64,000 nt of DNA from Rhea pennata (Eukaryota; Chordata; Aves; Rheiformes; Rheidae). The notes beneath the pieces were generated by a model. The model saw only the letters and a program-made list of their open reading frames with translations, made no database searches and had not been told where the DNA came from. The DNA lies in assembly GCF_028389875.1 (NCBI RefSeq), contig NC_084663.1, forward strand, positions 211,761,876 to 211,825,875, written 5' to 3'. The translations under genes were made by a program, and so were the position numbers. Every line of letters begins with the position of its first letter. The first letter of the stretch is position 1. Shown piece by piece: positions 1 to 12,512 of the stretch.

Positions 1-1951
1 GCCACGTTTGGGGTTGGGAAAGAGTTTTCCCTATATCATATCAGAAGGGTTCACCAAGCTTTTCTGAAGAAGAGGGGAGCGGTTGATGGAGGCATTTTCA
101 CAGTGTGTTGCCAGCTCTTTCAGGGGATTGCAACTGGCTGTGCTCTTAATCTGCCCTGCTTTTTATCTGTGGCCCAGTAAAGATTTTATTTCTTGTGGTT
201 ACAGGTAGATGCTGAAGGTCTCAGTATTGTCATACTGTGTAGGGAAGTGATTTATGATTTATTTGTTTGTCTTGTGTGAGTGGATGCTCTGCAGACAAAG
301 GCTTGGCTTCCTTGCTGTTTAACTTAGTGTTTGCATTAAGAGCTTTCCTGTCACATCGAGCATCACCAGGTGGGATCGTTATGGCAGAGGTGGGCTACTT
401 TTCTCCCTGAGGAAGAGGGGGATACATCAACTGAACGCCTAAGTTTAGGTGGGTTTTAGCATTTGATATAATTGCCTGTGGTTGTAGGGGACTGGACAGG
501 ATGACAAAGGCAGTCCCTTCCAGTTCTGAGGTTGGTAACGATGATCTCTGAATGGTGCTATAGCTCTTCTTTACCCAATTCCTTCTGCGTTTGCTAAAGA
601 ATAAAACAATAAAGTGTAGATTTTCAGCTCTCCAGTGAGTTTAAACAATTACTGTTTTCCTTCAAGCTATATAAATTGTGAGCATTTAATATTTAGTTAT
701 CTCCAGACTGTTTACACTAATTTTCATTTATACAATACATCTAGTAACAGAGGTAGAGTGCATTTCTTTTGCTATTTCTCTTTTGAATGAAAGCCTTGAG
801 GGAAGCCCACAGTTTTTGATCGTGCTCCACTTTGATGTAAGCAAATGTTTAAGTTATGCTCTGGCAGACTGTCTGAGACTCGTGTTCATGAATGATGCAG
901 GATATGTCCTCCTTTCCTGGCTGTTCTATATATAGCTACCACCGTTTTTATTTTCCATGCAGTTGTGAGAGAGAAGGTGAAAAAGAAGCGATCGTGAGTC
1001 CTTTGTCTCAGCACAGCCAACTTTGTTCTCGTGCTTTGCTCTATTTTATATTCTCCCATGCTGTGTTTCATCACATCTAGCTCTGGACCAGACAAAGATC
1101 CTTCCTTTGCAAGCCCTGGGCTCCGCAGATCCAGATCTGTACTGCTCTGTACTCTACAGGACCATGTGCTCTGCTGCAATGGGGCTGTGAAGGGCTGCCA
1201 GAGAAAAACAATTAACTGCTTCTGTGTTCCCTCACAGCACGTTAGCTCTCCTATGAGTTGCTACTGGTTTTGCCAGTGTGTAAATCCAAACTGGCTTATG
1301 CTTATTCATAGAAGAGACCAAATCACAAATTCTGTTTTCCAGCATATCCTTTTCTATGTTCTTTTTTTCCCCCTTTCAGAGCTCCACTTTGTCCCATTAG
1401 CAGCTCAAGGTTGGGCATGGGTCAGAATAGTCTAGGAGTTGGGATTTTGTGATAAGGATGTGATGGACAGCTGTCCTCCAAAAAAGATGGACAGCTTCGA
1501 GCTGCTGCAAAGCAGTGAGAAGGGAGGCAGGATTGCTCCCAAAGTGCACGTTACTAGTGGGTTCAGTGCATTGCTTTTGCAGCATTTGATGGCAAAGCTT
1601 CCACCCAGCTCCCAGTGGGAAGGAAAACTGCCTATCCTCGACAGAAACTATAAAATAAGGTAGTGTACTAGTAGGGAATTAGCTCCAGTGCACCTGACCC
1701 TTTTGTCAAATAAATCTTCTCCTTTTGCAGATCTTTCTGTAATCCAAGATTGTTACAAATGTCTGTGCTGTCAGCATGTGGGAGCCTCAGGAGGCTGGGA
1801 TCTGGCCAAGAGATACCCTAAAGAAACCTTTGGAAAAGGTGATATATAATGACAAAGGAGACAAAGTAGGTTGTGCTGAGTTCACACTCAAAAGTCAGTT
1901 CCCCGTAATCAAGGCAGAAAGAGGTGGAGTTGGATACATCCACAACATGGC

Positions 1952-1973
1952 TTTTTTTTTTTTTTTTTTTTTT
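1952..1973. repeat. Poly-T run, 22 bases
   Basis: T22 homopolymer, no associated element recognised. Confidence 0.95.
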
Positions 1974-3155
1974 CCCAGGATAAGAACAGTAGAAAGCAAA
2001 TATTTAGATGGTTCTTTCAGGGACAAAATAGCAGGATCCAAGAAAATGTGGCAATTAGAGGCTTAATTAAAAGCAAGTGACTCAGAAATGCAAGTTAGAG
2101 AAGAACCAACAATTAAGTTGCATGTAACAGAACAAAAGCTCTTCAAGCCCTGTAGAGTCTGTTTTGCCAGGATGCTGTCCTGTTTCCCTAAAGGGGCCCT
2201 GCAACCCTGCCTGAATCTGTGTGTGCATGGAGTTTATAAGTGAATTTGTTTCCCAGCTTCTCTACATTTCACAATTTCCCCTCATTTTTTGCTTTGGGAT
2301 TCAGGTTTCATTGAGTCCAGTGCTCAGACTATACTCTGTGGCTAGGGAAATGGTGTCTCACATGGATGGGAGCTGAAGACAGCCTCAGTTTCACAAGGTT
2401 TGATGTCTCCTGGCCAATTTTAGAGAATCCTCAGTGGACATTCAGCAGCTAAGAAGATATTTTGCAGTAACACTTCTTGGGAATTTGCTGCCCTAGAAAA
2501 AAGTACATATTTCCTGAGCTCTGTGTGTTCTAGCTCTTCATTTTGTTTGCTACACTCATATACTCTGTAGTGTGTCATTTGAAGCCTCTCAGTTACCATA
2601 GTCCAAATAGAGACGTCTGGCCTGATTTACTGTTTCTCAAACTTCTGGAGGTTGCCCTTCATAAAAATTGAACCAATTAACCTCTGTTGCAACTTGTCTC
2701 CTGGCCTGACCCATTTTTTTTTCTCCTTCCCCTTTTTTTGTGCCACTTTTCAAACTTGGGAAAGTTCTTGAACACTTCATTATTGCTACTTTGTCTTTAA
2801 ACAGACAATATTCCCATGCCAATGAGATGCAGTTATAGTGACATTCAGATAGCAATGTCTGAATGCAAACTAACTGAATTAGTTTAACTAATGGCAAATA
2901 CAGCTTTTGGATTTTACCCATTTGCTATTGACTTGCTCAAGGTCAAGCAGCAGGTTCATGTTAGAGTGCAATAGGTCACTTATCTGGGAGACCATGTCTT
3001 TGAAACCCTGTTTCAAAGCTCGAGCTGACAAGTTAGGTCAGGTTATGAAAGAATATATGAAATATACTCACTATGTGAATGTATATAGGATCTAAGAAAA
3101 GATTTATATGGGACTTTTCTTAGGAAGACCGTATTAAAAACACATTCTGTAGGTC

Positions 3156-3172
3156 AAAAAAAAAAAAAAAAA
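3156..3172. repeat. Poly-A run, 17 bases
   Basis: A17 homopolymer with no recognised element upstream. Confidence 0.9.
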
Positions 3173-5399
3173 TAAAATGGGCACTAAAAAGGACCAATAA
3201 GCCAGTCTTGGATTTCAGATGGCTGGTTGCTATTTTGCTAAAGACCTAAAGTCTTTATCAATATAAAGTATTGATAGCGAATTGCTTTAGATACGGAAAT
3301 ACCCTGAAGAAATTATCTCCACTACTACTAGAAACTCTATTTAACATTCTGGGCTGTGAGCCAGCCCAATGGACAACACAAAGATAGGACCCTCACTTCT
3401 CCGTCCTTTTTTTACTCTCTCCAGAGAAGAGAGTAATACTGGCAAAAGCTCACCGAAAAATAACAGAGAACAGAAGGCCAAAAGGCACAGGCTTCCCAGC
3501 AAGCACAGTCCTGCCCTGGAGCCGTGGCCACCTCTGAGGTTTGTCTCACCATGCTACAGTTCTGTGAGAACTAAACTGTTGTGTTTTTCCTCCCTTCTTC
3601 CTTGTAAGAAAATAATATGCAATAAGAAAAATAAGTAAAGAAAAGGAACCATTTGGGGAAAGAAAAAGGGAAAATGTTATATGGGCACTGGAGACACCAA
3701 GGCTGTGTACTTCCATGAAACACAGTTCTCCAAGCCTCGCGATTGTAGCTGCTGCACCATGAGTCTACTCAACAGGGTTCTACTTGAGTTTCAGTTAATA
3801 TAATTTTAAAAGCACTTTAAAGTGCTGAAATCCATTGGAAATAAGTCTAAAGCAACCCTGTGGACTGATCTTTCTTCCACCAGCTTCCACTTTTTTTAAA
3901 AAATAGCATATACTAACATTCTAGATCAAGGGGCTAAATCCTATCGCCATTTACAGTAGTGGAATGAAGTCCATGTGGCTCTATCAGAGTATTAACATTA
4001 AAATATTCAGTATCCTCACTCAGAGAAGAACTCGTTAGAAAATAAAGTTTCTTTTTTTTTTTTCCCTTTTGTACGTGTTAGGACTTTTTAACTTTCATTG
4101 CAGTAAAATACAGTTCAGATGAAAATAATGTGAATATCAAATGAAATGATTTACACACATATTTTTTTCCCCAAAGTGGGAAATTTCCTTTGGATAAACA
4201 CTGAAATAATGCAAAGGTGAATCAAGCCTTTTGATGTACTTTGTTTTCCAAACATATTCATGAGAAGGAGATCACCAGTCCTCTAGTCCACCTACTCCCT
4301 TCTATGTCTAAACAGTAATGCTGAGTGGTGCTTCGGTGCTTCAGAGTGATGATACTTCGTTAACATTTTGAAGAAGGTACATATGTTTGGGAATTATCAT
4401 ATCAAATTTTGCAAGACTCAGCTAACATGTCTGCTTATCTTTCAGTTACTTCGCATTAGCTGAGCAAATTACCACTCTTTGCTGTTTAATCTACTGCTGT
4501 GGATCACACTATCAACCTAAAAATAAATGAGGGTGGATTAATGAAATAGTCAAGGAATATGTCCAAACACTCAGTTGGTGATTTCTTTTTCCAGTGTTTT
4601 TCTTTCTCTGTTGTTGAAAGAGCAGCGCTGCACTATTGAACTTCTACTGTAAAATACTATTGACTGTTTCTTACCACCTTCCCCCTCCTGTGCTTATTTA
4701 CTTTTTTTAAAACTGTGTAAAAATCTGTCAGACTGGAATGGTGGGCAACCACTTTTCATTTGCATTTTTCATCATCAGTAGTGGTAAGGACACTGTGGAG
4801 CCCTGCCAAAACCCTTGGGAATCAGTGCCCTTATCCCTGTGTGCCAGCCCTTGGGCAACACCAAAGACTTTTCAACTTAAAGAATACATGATTGTAAAGG
4901 GTGAAAGGCACCGAAGAGTGCGTGTCTCATCTGGCTTTCATCCTGTCCTTACACTACCCTCTTTGATCGATTACCTCTTCCTGGAGATAGTGGAGAAGTC
5001 CATCCCTGTTTTTAGTGTCTGCTGTCTTTGACATACTGATATGCACGACTCCAGCAGCATGACTTTGCTTTCCTCCTTGCTTCCCCAGCTTCTGGACAGC
5101 TCCTTTCCTTGCCTCCCTTGTATGACTTGAAGTCTCAGATACGTAACGACACTGGTGTGAGCACCAGGTAGTCTTGTTGCCCTCTCTTTTTACCAGTTCT
5201 GAGGGAGGATAATCCATCTCATATCATTCTCTAGATGTTCTCCATATCTTCTCAGTAGCACACTTCTGAACTTGTCAAGTGGTGTCTTTAATTTCTCCCA
5301 CAAAGTCCGCATATGTCAAATTTTCATACCATATTTAGATTTTGTGTAGACAGTATGTTTGCCACATGTAAAACTGATCTATAGCCGAGTGTGAAGATC

Positions 5400-5686
5400 T
5401 GGTTGCCACCACTACCAAACTATCCCATGTGACAGGACAAGAGGCAATGGGCAGAAACTGAAGCACAGGAAGTTCCGCCTGAACGTGAGGGGGAATTTCT
5501 TCCCTGTGAGAGTGACAGAGCCCTGGACCAGGTTGCCCAGAGAGGTTGTGGAGTCTCCTTCTCTGCAGATATTCAAGGTCCGCCTGGATGCAACCCTGTC
5601 TAAAATGCTGTAGGTGCCCCTGCTGAGTGGGGAGGTTGGACTAGATGATCTCCAGAGGTCCCTTCCAACCTTACTGATTCTATGAT
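5400..5686 (+). mobile_element. CR1 LINE, 5'-truncated 3' end
   Basis: The sequence follows the avian CR1 3' region closely: GACAAGAGGCAATGGGCA, then GCACAGGAAGTTCCGCCTGAA, CTTCCCTGTGAGAGTGACAG, GGTTGTGGAGTCTCCTTCTC, GGTTGGACTAGATGATCTCC and AGAGGTCCCTTCCAACCTT, ending in the ATTCTATGAT-type terminal repeat. It is heavily 5'-truncated, as is usual for CR1, and lies in the sense orientation of TENM4. The good preservation suggests a moderately young subfamily and is the strongest single sign that this is bird DNA. Confidence 0.93.
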
Positions 5687-8600
5687 GCTAAGAAACTGGA
5701 AGTGACTGTGAAACATTTCAGTAGCTGACTTGCATTTGAGGAATGGTATCGTCAACTCAGGTGATAGAGGTCCAGTTCACCAATCAGTGGAAAGATTTTC
5801 GGTTCTGATACAGTTCAGAGATGTCCAGTGATGTCTAGAGATGTTACACTTGAGAGAGGGTAAACAAGATAAGTTTTCACTTTGCTGTAATATTTCAGTG
5901 GATTACACGGTGTGATCATTTGGATAACTTGTCTTAGAAGTGGGTTTATTTAGAGGAAGCAGACGGATTTGCAGCTTCTATGCGATTCTGAAGCCTGCAG
6001 GAAGGCAGGGTCCATTGAGTATTAGTTGGAGGAAAAGCCATCTCCTGTTCTTCTGACCAGAGATAGCAAAGAAATTAACAGCCAAGGATAAATGTCTTCT
6101 CCTGTTAGGCTGAGAATGGAACTGATGCACATTTACACTCCTGTGAAGGAGATCAAATTTGGCCCTTAATTAATCCTGGGTCACAGTTCTTCATTCTGGA
6201 AGGTCTGCACTAACTTCAAAGAGAATATTTTAATTGTCAAATGTATTCATTGCCAGAGAGGGGTCTAACACAGAACGGGAATGAACACAGCTGTGCTCTA
6301 GAGGAAATTTAAGGCACAGACATGCTGGAGATCGGATAATGTCTGCATTAATGTTCACGAATGTGAAATTCATTGTCTACACCGATGCCAAGCAGTGTAC
6401 ATCTGCCAGTTAAAGTCTCTCCATTCTGGTGCCATCTCTTGTGGTGGTAGGTCTGTTCACCTTTACTCCCTGTCAGTATTGAATTACTGTAGTTATAGTT
6501 GCACATCTTCATAGTCAGTAGAATATTTGCTTCCTCCCTGAGGGTACAAAGCTGACAGTTTCCAGATCTCCAATGAATATGTTTCACAATAGCAAGAACA
6601 CTGGGATATCTTGAAGCTCAATGATGTTACTCTGGTTTCCGTAGAAACTCTGATTCTCCTCTCCATCAAAGTTGCTATGAGAAGCATCTCTTGCCTTCAG
6701 TCAAGCTATCTTCACAACCACTCTCCTGGTCTGTGTTTCCACAGCTATTGAGATAAGTTACAAATTATTTAGGGGCCATTAAAAACTGTTGAGGATTGTC
6801 ATTGAGTAATGAGTCCAGCCCACTCTCTGTACAAATAACGACCAGATGTTTGGAGGGAGAGAAGCTTATGCAGCAGTTCTGTAGTTCCAGAAGTTTTCTT
6901 TACAGAGGAGTGATTCTTCAAACGCCAACACTATGCATTTAGGCTTTCTTTGGGCCAGCGAATTGCATTCCAGCCATATGGAGGGCTCCGCAGCATTGTG
7001 ATAACGGTATGGATTTGTGTTAAATCAAAATGACTTTCTTCTTTTTCTCTTACAACATTGGACAGCTGCAAAGTGATTAAGAACTTGGTCTGCATTTGCA
7101 TGATTCAGAAGTAGAGACAAGCTTTTCAGGTCACTGGTACAAGTTCATCTTCCTCCAGTATAGTAAATCTAAGAAGAAGAATCTACCAGGCTATTTGTTC
7201 CATTTGCAGTCCAATATAAAGTTTCTCTTTTTTTAATACAGCGCTGTGTTTTTGTAATGTTTTGGGAAATCCATTTTCAGATGTTTGTGGGGTTTTGTGT
7301 TTTTTTAGATTCTACTTCCCTAAAAGATGTGATCATTAGAAAAATATTTCATTATATTAATCCCGTATTTCCTTTTTTAAAAATCAAATCTTCCTCTTCT
7401 TAATTCAATTGTAGCACTAATATCAATTGTTTTTTTGACTTGTCTTTCAGACTTCTGTGGACTTTTATTACTCCTTTGTCACTACTGCTTGCCAGTCTAC
7501 ATGCATTTATTGCAGATCTGTAATAGATCAGTTATTCTTACACATTCCCTTTATGCTTTCCCCCCACACACTCCCTTCAGCATACTGGTATATTTTTAGT
7601 AATCGTCCAGGGATACATGACACATTCTAAGCCTGCTTTTTGCAGAGTCATGTAGAGAGACACCCACGTGAGATGCTAATAAAATTACGAGGCGTCAGTT
7701 GTGCTGCCAGGTCTGTGAGTTGAACAGGAGAGATGTCTCTACCTTCCCCATCTACCCTCACAGAAACACCTTAAATCAAACACAGGAAACAACAGCACCA
7801 TTGTCACAACTGCCAACCCTTGTAGCTAGATTGTAATAGAGGAGTCAGAAGCCTGATTTGGTTAAGCAGGACAGAAAATTTAGAAGTGTAGAAACTGATC
7901 AAAATAAATGACTTAGAACTTATAAAGGACTTAGGTGAGCTTCAGATTCTTAAAAGTGCAAGCCCAAAACCTTAATACCCAGTTACTTAGGTGTCCATAC
8001 TTGCTCAGCTAGAGCAGCTCAGCACCTATCTCACAGCAAGCTCGGTGGCAGTCCAGACACTTGGCAAACACCAGCTGAGACATGCGATAGGGACATCCCA
8101 GTCATGATGCAGAATGAGGGAAGTCAGTCCCTCTTGCTGTGTAATTGCAAATTAATTTTTAAATGCCAGAGTGCAGTATATTAGCTGAGACATCTGCTGA
8201 GAACCAAGAGACCAAGGTCTTTTAGTCTCTTCAGACTGAAGGACAGTAAACCCCACATTTCTCATAAGGAGAATCATTCCCATCAACAACCAATGGTACA
8301 GGAGGTGTGGAGGTGTGATCGATCGTCTTGGGGAGAGAGGAAAGGGTAGAGGAAGAATCCTACTGAAATGGGGCATAATTCCTGGAGAAGAAAAAGAATC
8401 ACCCATATGCATGCCTTTTTTCCCACAGTAGGCTAACAGATTATAAACTTTATTTTTTTTTTTTGAGAACATAGGAAATCATTGGCAATTTTTCTGTTGT
8501 AATTAAGAAGACATAAGCACTGTATTGGTACCTTGCTGTCACTTTTTGGCATGCATTTCCATGGCTTGAGTCACAATGTACAGGGAAGTTTGAGAAACAT

Positions 8601-9935
8601 CACATCCCAGCAGGCATAGATGGATTACTTCCACTCTATAGACTTTCCAGGCTCTTCTTCAAGGTCTTATTTCTTATCTCCACCAATGACTCACAAAGCA
8701 GTGACACAAACAGTGCGAACTACATGGGCCTTCCACTCCACGCAAATCCCGCTCCCAATTTCATGGCCAGCATCCTCAGCTGAGCGTGACAGAATGCATC
8801 TGACCCATTTATCAGGCAGCTTTTAAGTGGTTATCAGGGCTTGCCAGCCTCAAGCTTCTTGAGCCTTAAAGAAACAAATGTTCCTGATACACATCTTGCA
8901 GTTCTGCTATGTATTTCCTCCATCTTCTTTTCCTTCATCTGGGAAACCTTAACTTCCTCTTCAGTTTCCAAAATCAAATTTTTCTCATGTTTACATTTCA
9001 GATCCTCAAGCACGCCTAATTTCGTTAAGCTCCTAAGCACCTTTGAGTCTAAGTTTAGTGCTTTTATTATTCTGGAGACTGATTCTCTTGATTTGGGAAG
9101 ATAAATTCCCTCTCAGTTGGTCTACGGAGTTCAGGCACACTGGAAGTTTCTATTCAGCTTCCCTTCTCCTCAGCATGTCTGAGTACGATACCCCACACCC
9201 TGCAAATGACCGTGCTCCTCTCTGTAGAAGATAAGATGTGTTTGACTCAGGTTTGGGCCCTGTGTGCAGGACCTACTGACATCGTCCCGGGAACATAATG
9301 TCTGAGTTTCTCCCAAAGAGAATCGTGGAATTCGGCCTTGCCTGGCAGGTCCCTGCAATTGAGTCACTGCATGTAGGCTCCTCCCAGGTACAAAGTTTGT
9401 CTTCAAAAGGTCTTCAGAGTTAGTCCATTCTGAAATAGCAGCAGTTATCTCACTGCATGAATCAGGCTGCTCTTTGCTTCCAACTTAGTAAATTGTGTGG
9501 TCATCTGCTGTCAAAAGGATGTTGTTCTGGAGAGGTGAAACATATGTTTGGCAATTGCTGTCTGAAGTCTACATATTAAATGAGGCCTTAAAAGCAAGAC
9601 AGATAAAAAGAAGTGTCCAACAACCTAGCTCTGTTTTATTTAAAAGTCAGTTAAGGAGAGAAAATGGCTTAATAGTCAAATTTAGAAGGAACATGTGAAG
9701 TCACCACAGAAATATCTACTCTGAGTTCATTGAAGCATCTGAATATTTGAATACATTTCACTAGGAAGGAAAAAGTCAAAGCGTGTGGCAAGAGGATGGA
9801 GGAATGGATTTGAGCTGTTAGGCCCACAGACTTGAGATGAAAATGTGTTCTCTGGCAGATGTTGCCTCTCCCCAGTGACAGGAAGGTGTAAACTTCCCAG
9901 AGTTGACACTAGCCTAACTACAAGACTTAGACTAA

Positions 9936-10105
9936 CTGTGGGCTGGGAATCAGAAGGTCAGAAGATCTTTTTTCAGTTCCTGCTTCTGCTGCCAGCCAGC
10001 TGAGAGGCACTGAGTGACTCACCACATGGGTCCATCTCTCCATTTCACACCTCTTTGCCTTTCTTTCCCCGGCTGTAAGATGGAGCTCTGGTATCCAACC
10101 CACCA
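9936..10105 (+). mobile_element. MIR-like tRNA-derived SINE
   Basis: The block follows the MIR order: GGGCTGGGAATCAGAAGGTC, a degenerate box-B part (AGTTCCTGCTTCTGCTGCC), GCACTGAGTGACTCA, then TTGCCTTTCTTTCCCCGGCT and GTAAGATGG, corresponding to the GTTTCCCCATCTGTAAAATGG portion of the family. It is an ancient amniote relic with many substitutions. Confidence 0.65.
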
Positions 10106-11615
10106 TTTGTGTACATTTCATAGATTTCTTTCCTTTTAAGACATTTTTATTTATATCACAGACATAAAAGGAAACTTCTCTTGTTAATGAGGACACAATC
10201 CTTTAACTATTTTACCTTTTTGTTTGCCTTGATGTGATACCATCTTTGAGAACTATACACACACACACAAAAAAAAGAGATATCTAGAACTCCATAACTA
10301 GAAAGTCTTATCTAGAAAACAAGCTAATCCTTGTTTATGGTGAGGGATAAGCAGGAGTGTAGAACATTGCCAGGAATAGCACTGTTTAGCTGTCTGATCT
10401 TTGGCCAGGGCCAGAGCGTTTGTCCTGCCTGCCTACACTTCCTTTCCTCTCATGACTCATGATTAATCCACCTGATTGATGGCACTTTATGGACGTCAAG
10501 CAAAGTCACGGCCCTGGCCTTCAGAGAGAGCCCACCTCTTTGTCAACCATCCTGAACAACAGCATAAATACTGTGGAGGTAGATAGCCTTTATCCTGCTA
10601 AGTGGTTTTTCGCAGCAAAAAATGTGCAAATAACCCAAGCTTTCATTCATTCATTGATATGCCCCACCAACACTGGCTATTCAAATTTCATTTAAAAAAG
10701 AGAAAGCTGAGGGTAATTTAAGATAGTGTTAGGAATTCTGCTTGGAGAAGGGCTTCCAGACCCAGGCCACAAAGTTGCTCTGAACAATTGTGGCTCTGCG
10801 TTTCTATTCCTGTGAGTCTGCGGGAAAGTTTTCACTTGTTTGCTTTTTGTTTTCCTCTAAGAAGTTTCTCATGCTCATGGCTAGCCAGCGTTGGTGAAAA
10901 GGCCAATCCTTCAAACATAGCAGGCTTAAACTGCCTCGTCTCCTGTTAAATTTAATGTGCTCCTGGGCTTCAAAATCAATTGTTCATAATGCGTCTTATT
11001 AAGGTGAAAACTTTGCAATTGCAAAGGGTTTGAATTTGAAGAGGGAGAGAAGAGAAAAAGAGAGAGAAGACATCTGCTCCAGTGTGCACTGAAATCATAG
11101 CTGCGTGTAGGCATGTGTGAGATCAAGAGATGCTTTTAAAATATTAACAAAATTACAAAACAATCCTGAGGGGAGCTTTAGTAACATTTGATTTGCCGAC
11201 GCTGAGATTCCTATTCACTTCTTGCCAAGAGCCGGGAGAGACAGTATTCACATCCAGTAATCCCCCAAAATGGCATCCTTCTTTCTTGAACGCCCCTTCA
11301 TTATTGCTTGCATTGTTTGTTGATTTGCAGGGCTTCGTGCAATAGCTTGAAGTCAGAGATTAGAGTTGGGAGGGCAATCTGGCAACATTTTCTTTCTGCC
11401 TGGTATTGCCTTCATCCCTAGACAACGTGCTCTAAATGATATCCGCTCTGTCTATGCGGACCTTCTAACGAAAAATCACTTCTATGTATGTCATTCATTT
11501 GCTGCTCTTACTCCCCCTCTCCCCAAAATAAGGGGAAGAAAGAAAATAAAATTGAATGCTCAGAAAAATTACACTGCTCAACAACCTTGGGAGGAACAAA
11601 ATGGAAAGGGTTTTC

Positions 11616-11618
<3 letters not shown>

Positions 11619-11660
<42 letters not shown>
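11619..11660. repeat. Poly-A run, 42 bases
   Basis: The longest homopolymer in the window. No recognisable retroelement precedes it and flanking bases do not show an obvious target duplication, so it is not clearly a retroposon tail. Its true length may differ from the assembly. Confidence 0.95.
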
Positions 11661-11661
<1 letters not shown>

Positions 11662-12497
11662 AAGGTCCCAATTATTGTTTCACTTGAGGCTGCCGGCTGT
11701 GAGACTACCACCACCACCTAGCTATTCAAAGGTCACGGCAAAGCACTTAAGCAGTGATAAAGCAGTGCTAAAGTGGGCTAAAGAGCAGGATACCATACTG
11801 AGGTCATGGCTTGTATAACTAACTTACAGTCAAAATAATAAGCATATTTTCATTTACAAAATGACGACTACTGTAAGCACAGAGGTACCTATTTCCTTAC
11901 AGTTTGGCCTACTTCAGATTTTACTTATATCTATACTAGTAAATTAAGCAGTACTAGGGAATTATTTTTCATATTGTTCAACAGCTAAACAGCAATTAAC
12001 AGAGGTTGCTGGCCGTATTTTGACCTTGGCCAAACAATTTCTCATTATGGCTCAGGCTTTAGCATGGGCCGGGGCCAATTCCAACAGGCAGAAGAGTACA
12101 GCCATCCTGTCTTGGATACCAGGAGGGTTTCTAATATAGATGAAGGCTTCTCCATGCCAGTTGGCCTCAGTGCCAGGGAACAGTTCCAGACTTTTATTTA
12201 CTGTAATAAAATATTTAATTTACTAGTGTAGATATAGCCTTTATGTCTCTGATTTCAGTAGAGCTGTTCCCAGATTAGATTGGTGGAAAACCTCATTGAG
12301 GACCAATGCATTATTATTAATGCTTTTTAGCAATAGATGTCACTATCAAAACCAATTTACAGCTTTTGTTGCTGTTTGTTTGTTTTAAACAAAGTTTGTT
12401 TCAATTCAACAAATGAATACATTTGTTTCCAAACTGAAAAATTATTGAGGCCACTCCTTATCTCTTAGTGAAATGTTTTAATTTCATCCTTGAAACA

Positions 12498-12512
12498 ATA
12501 AATAAATAAATA
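12498..12512. repeat. AAAT tetranucleotide microsatellite
   Basis: About four AATA units. Confidence 0.8.
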
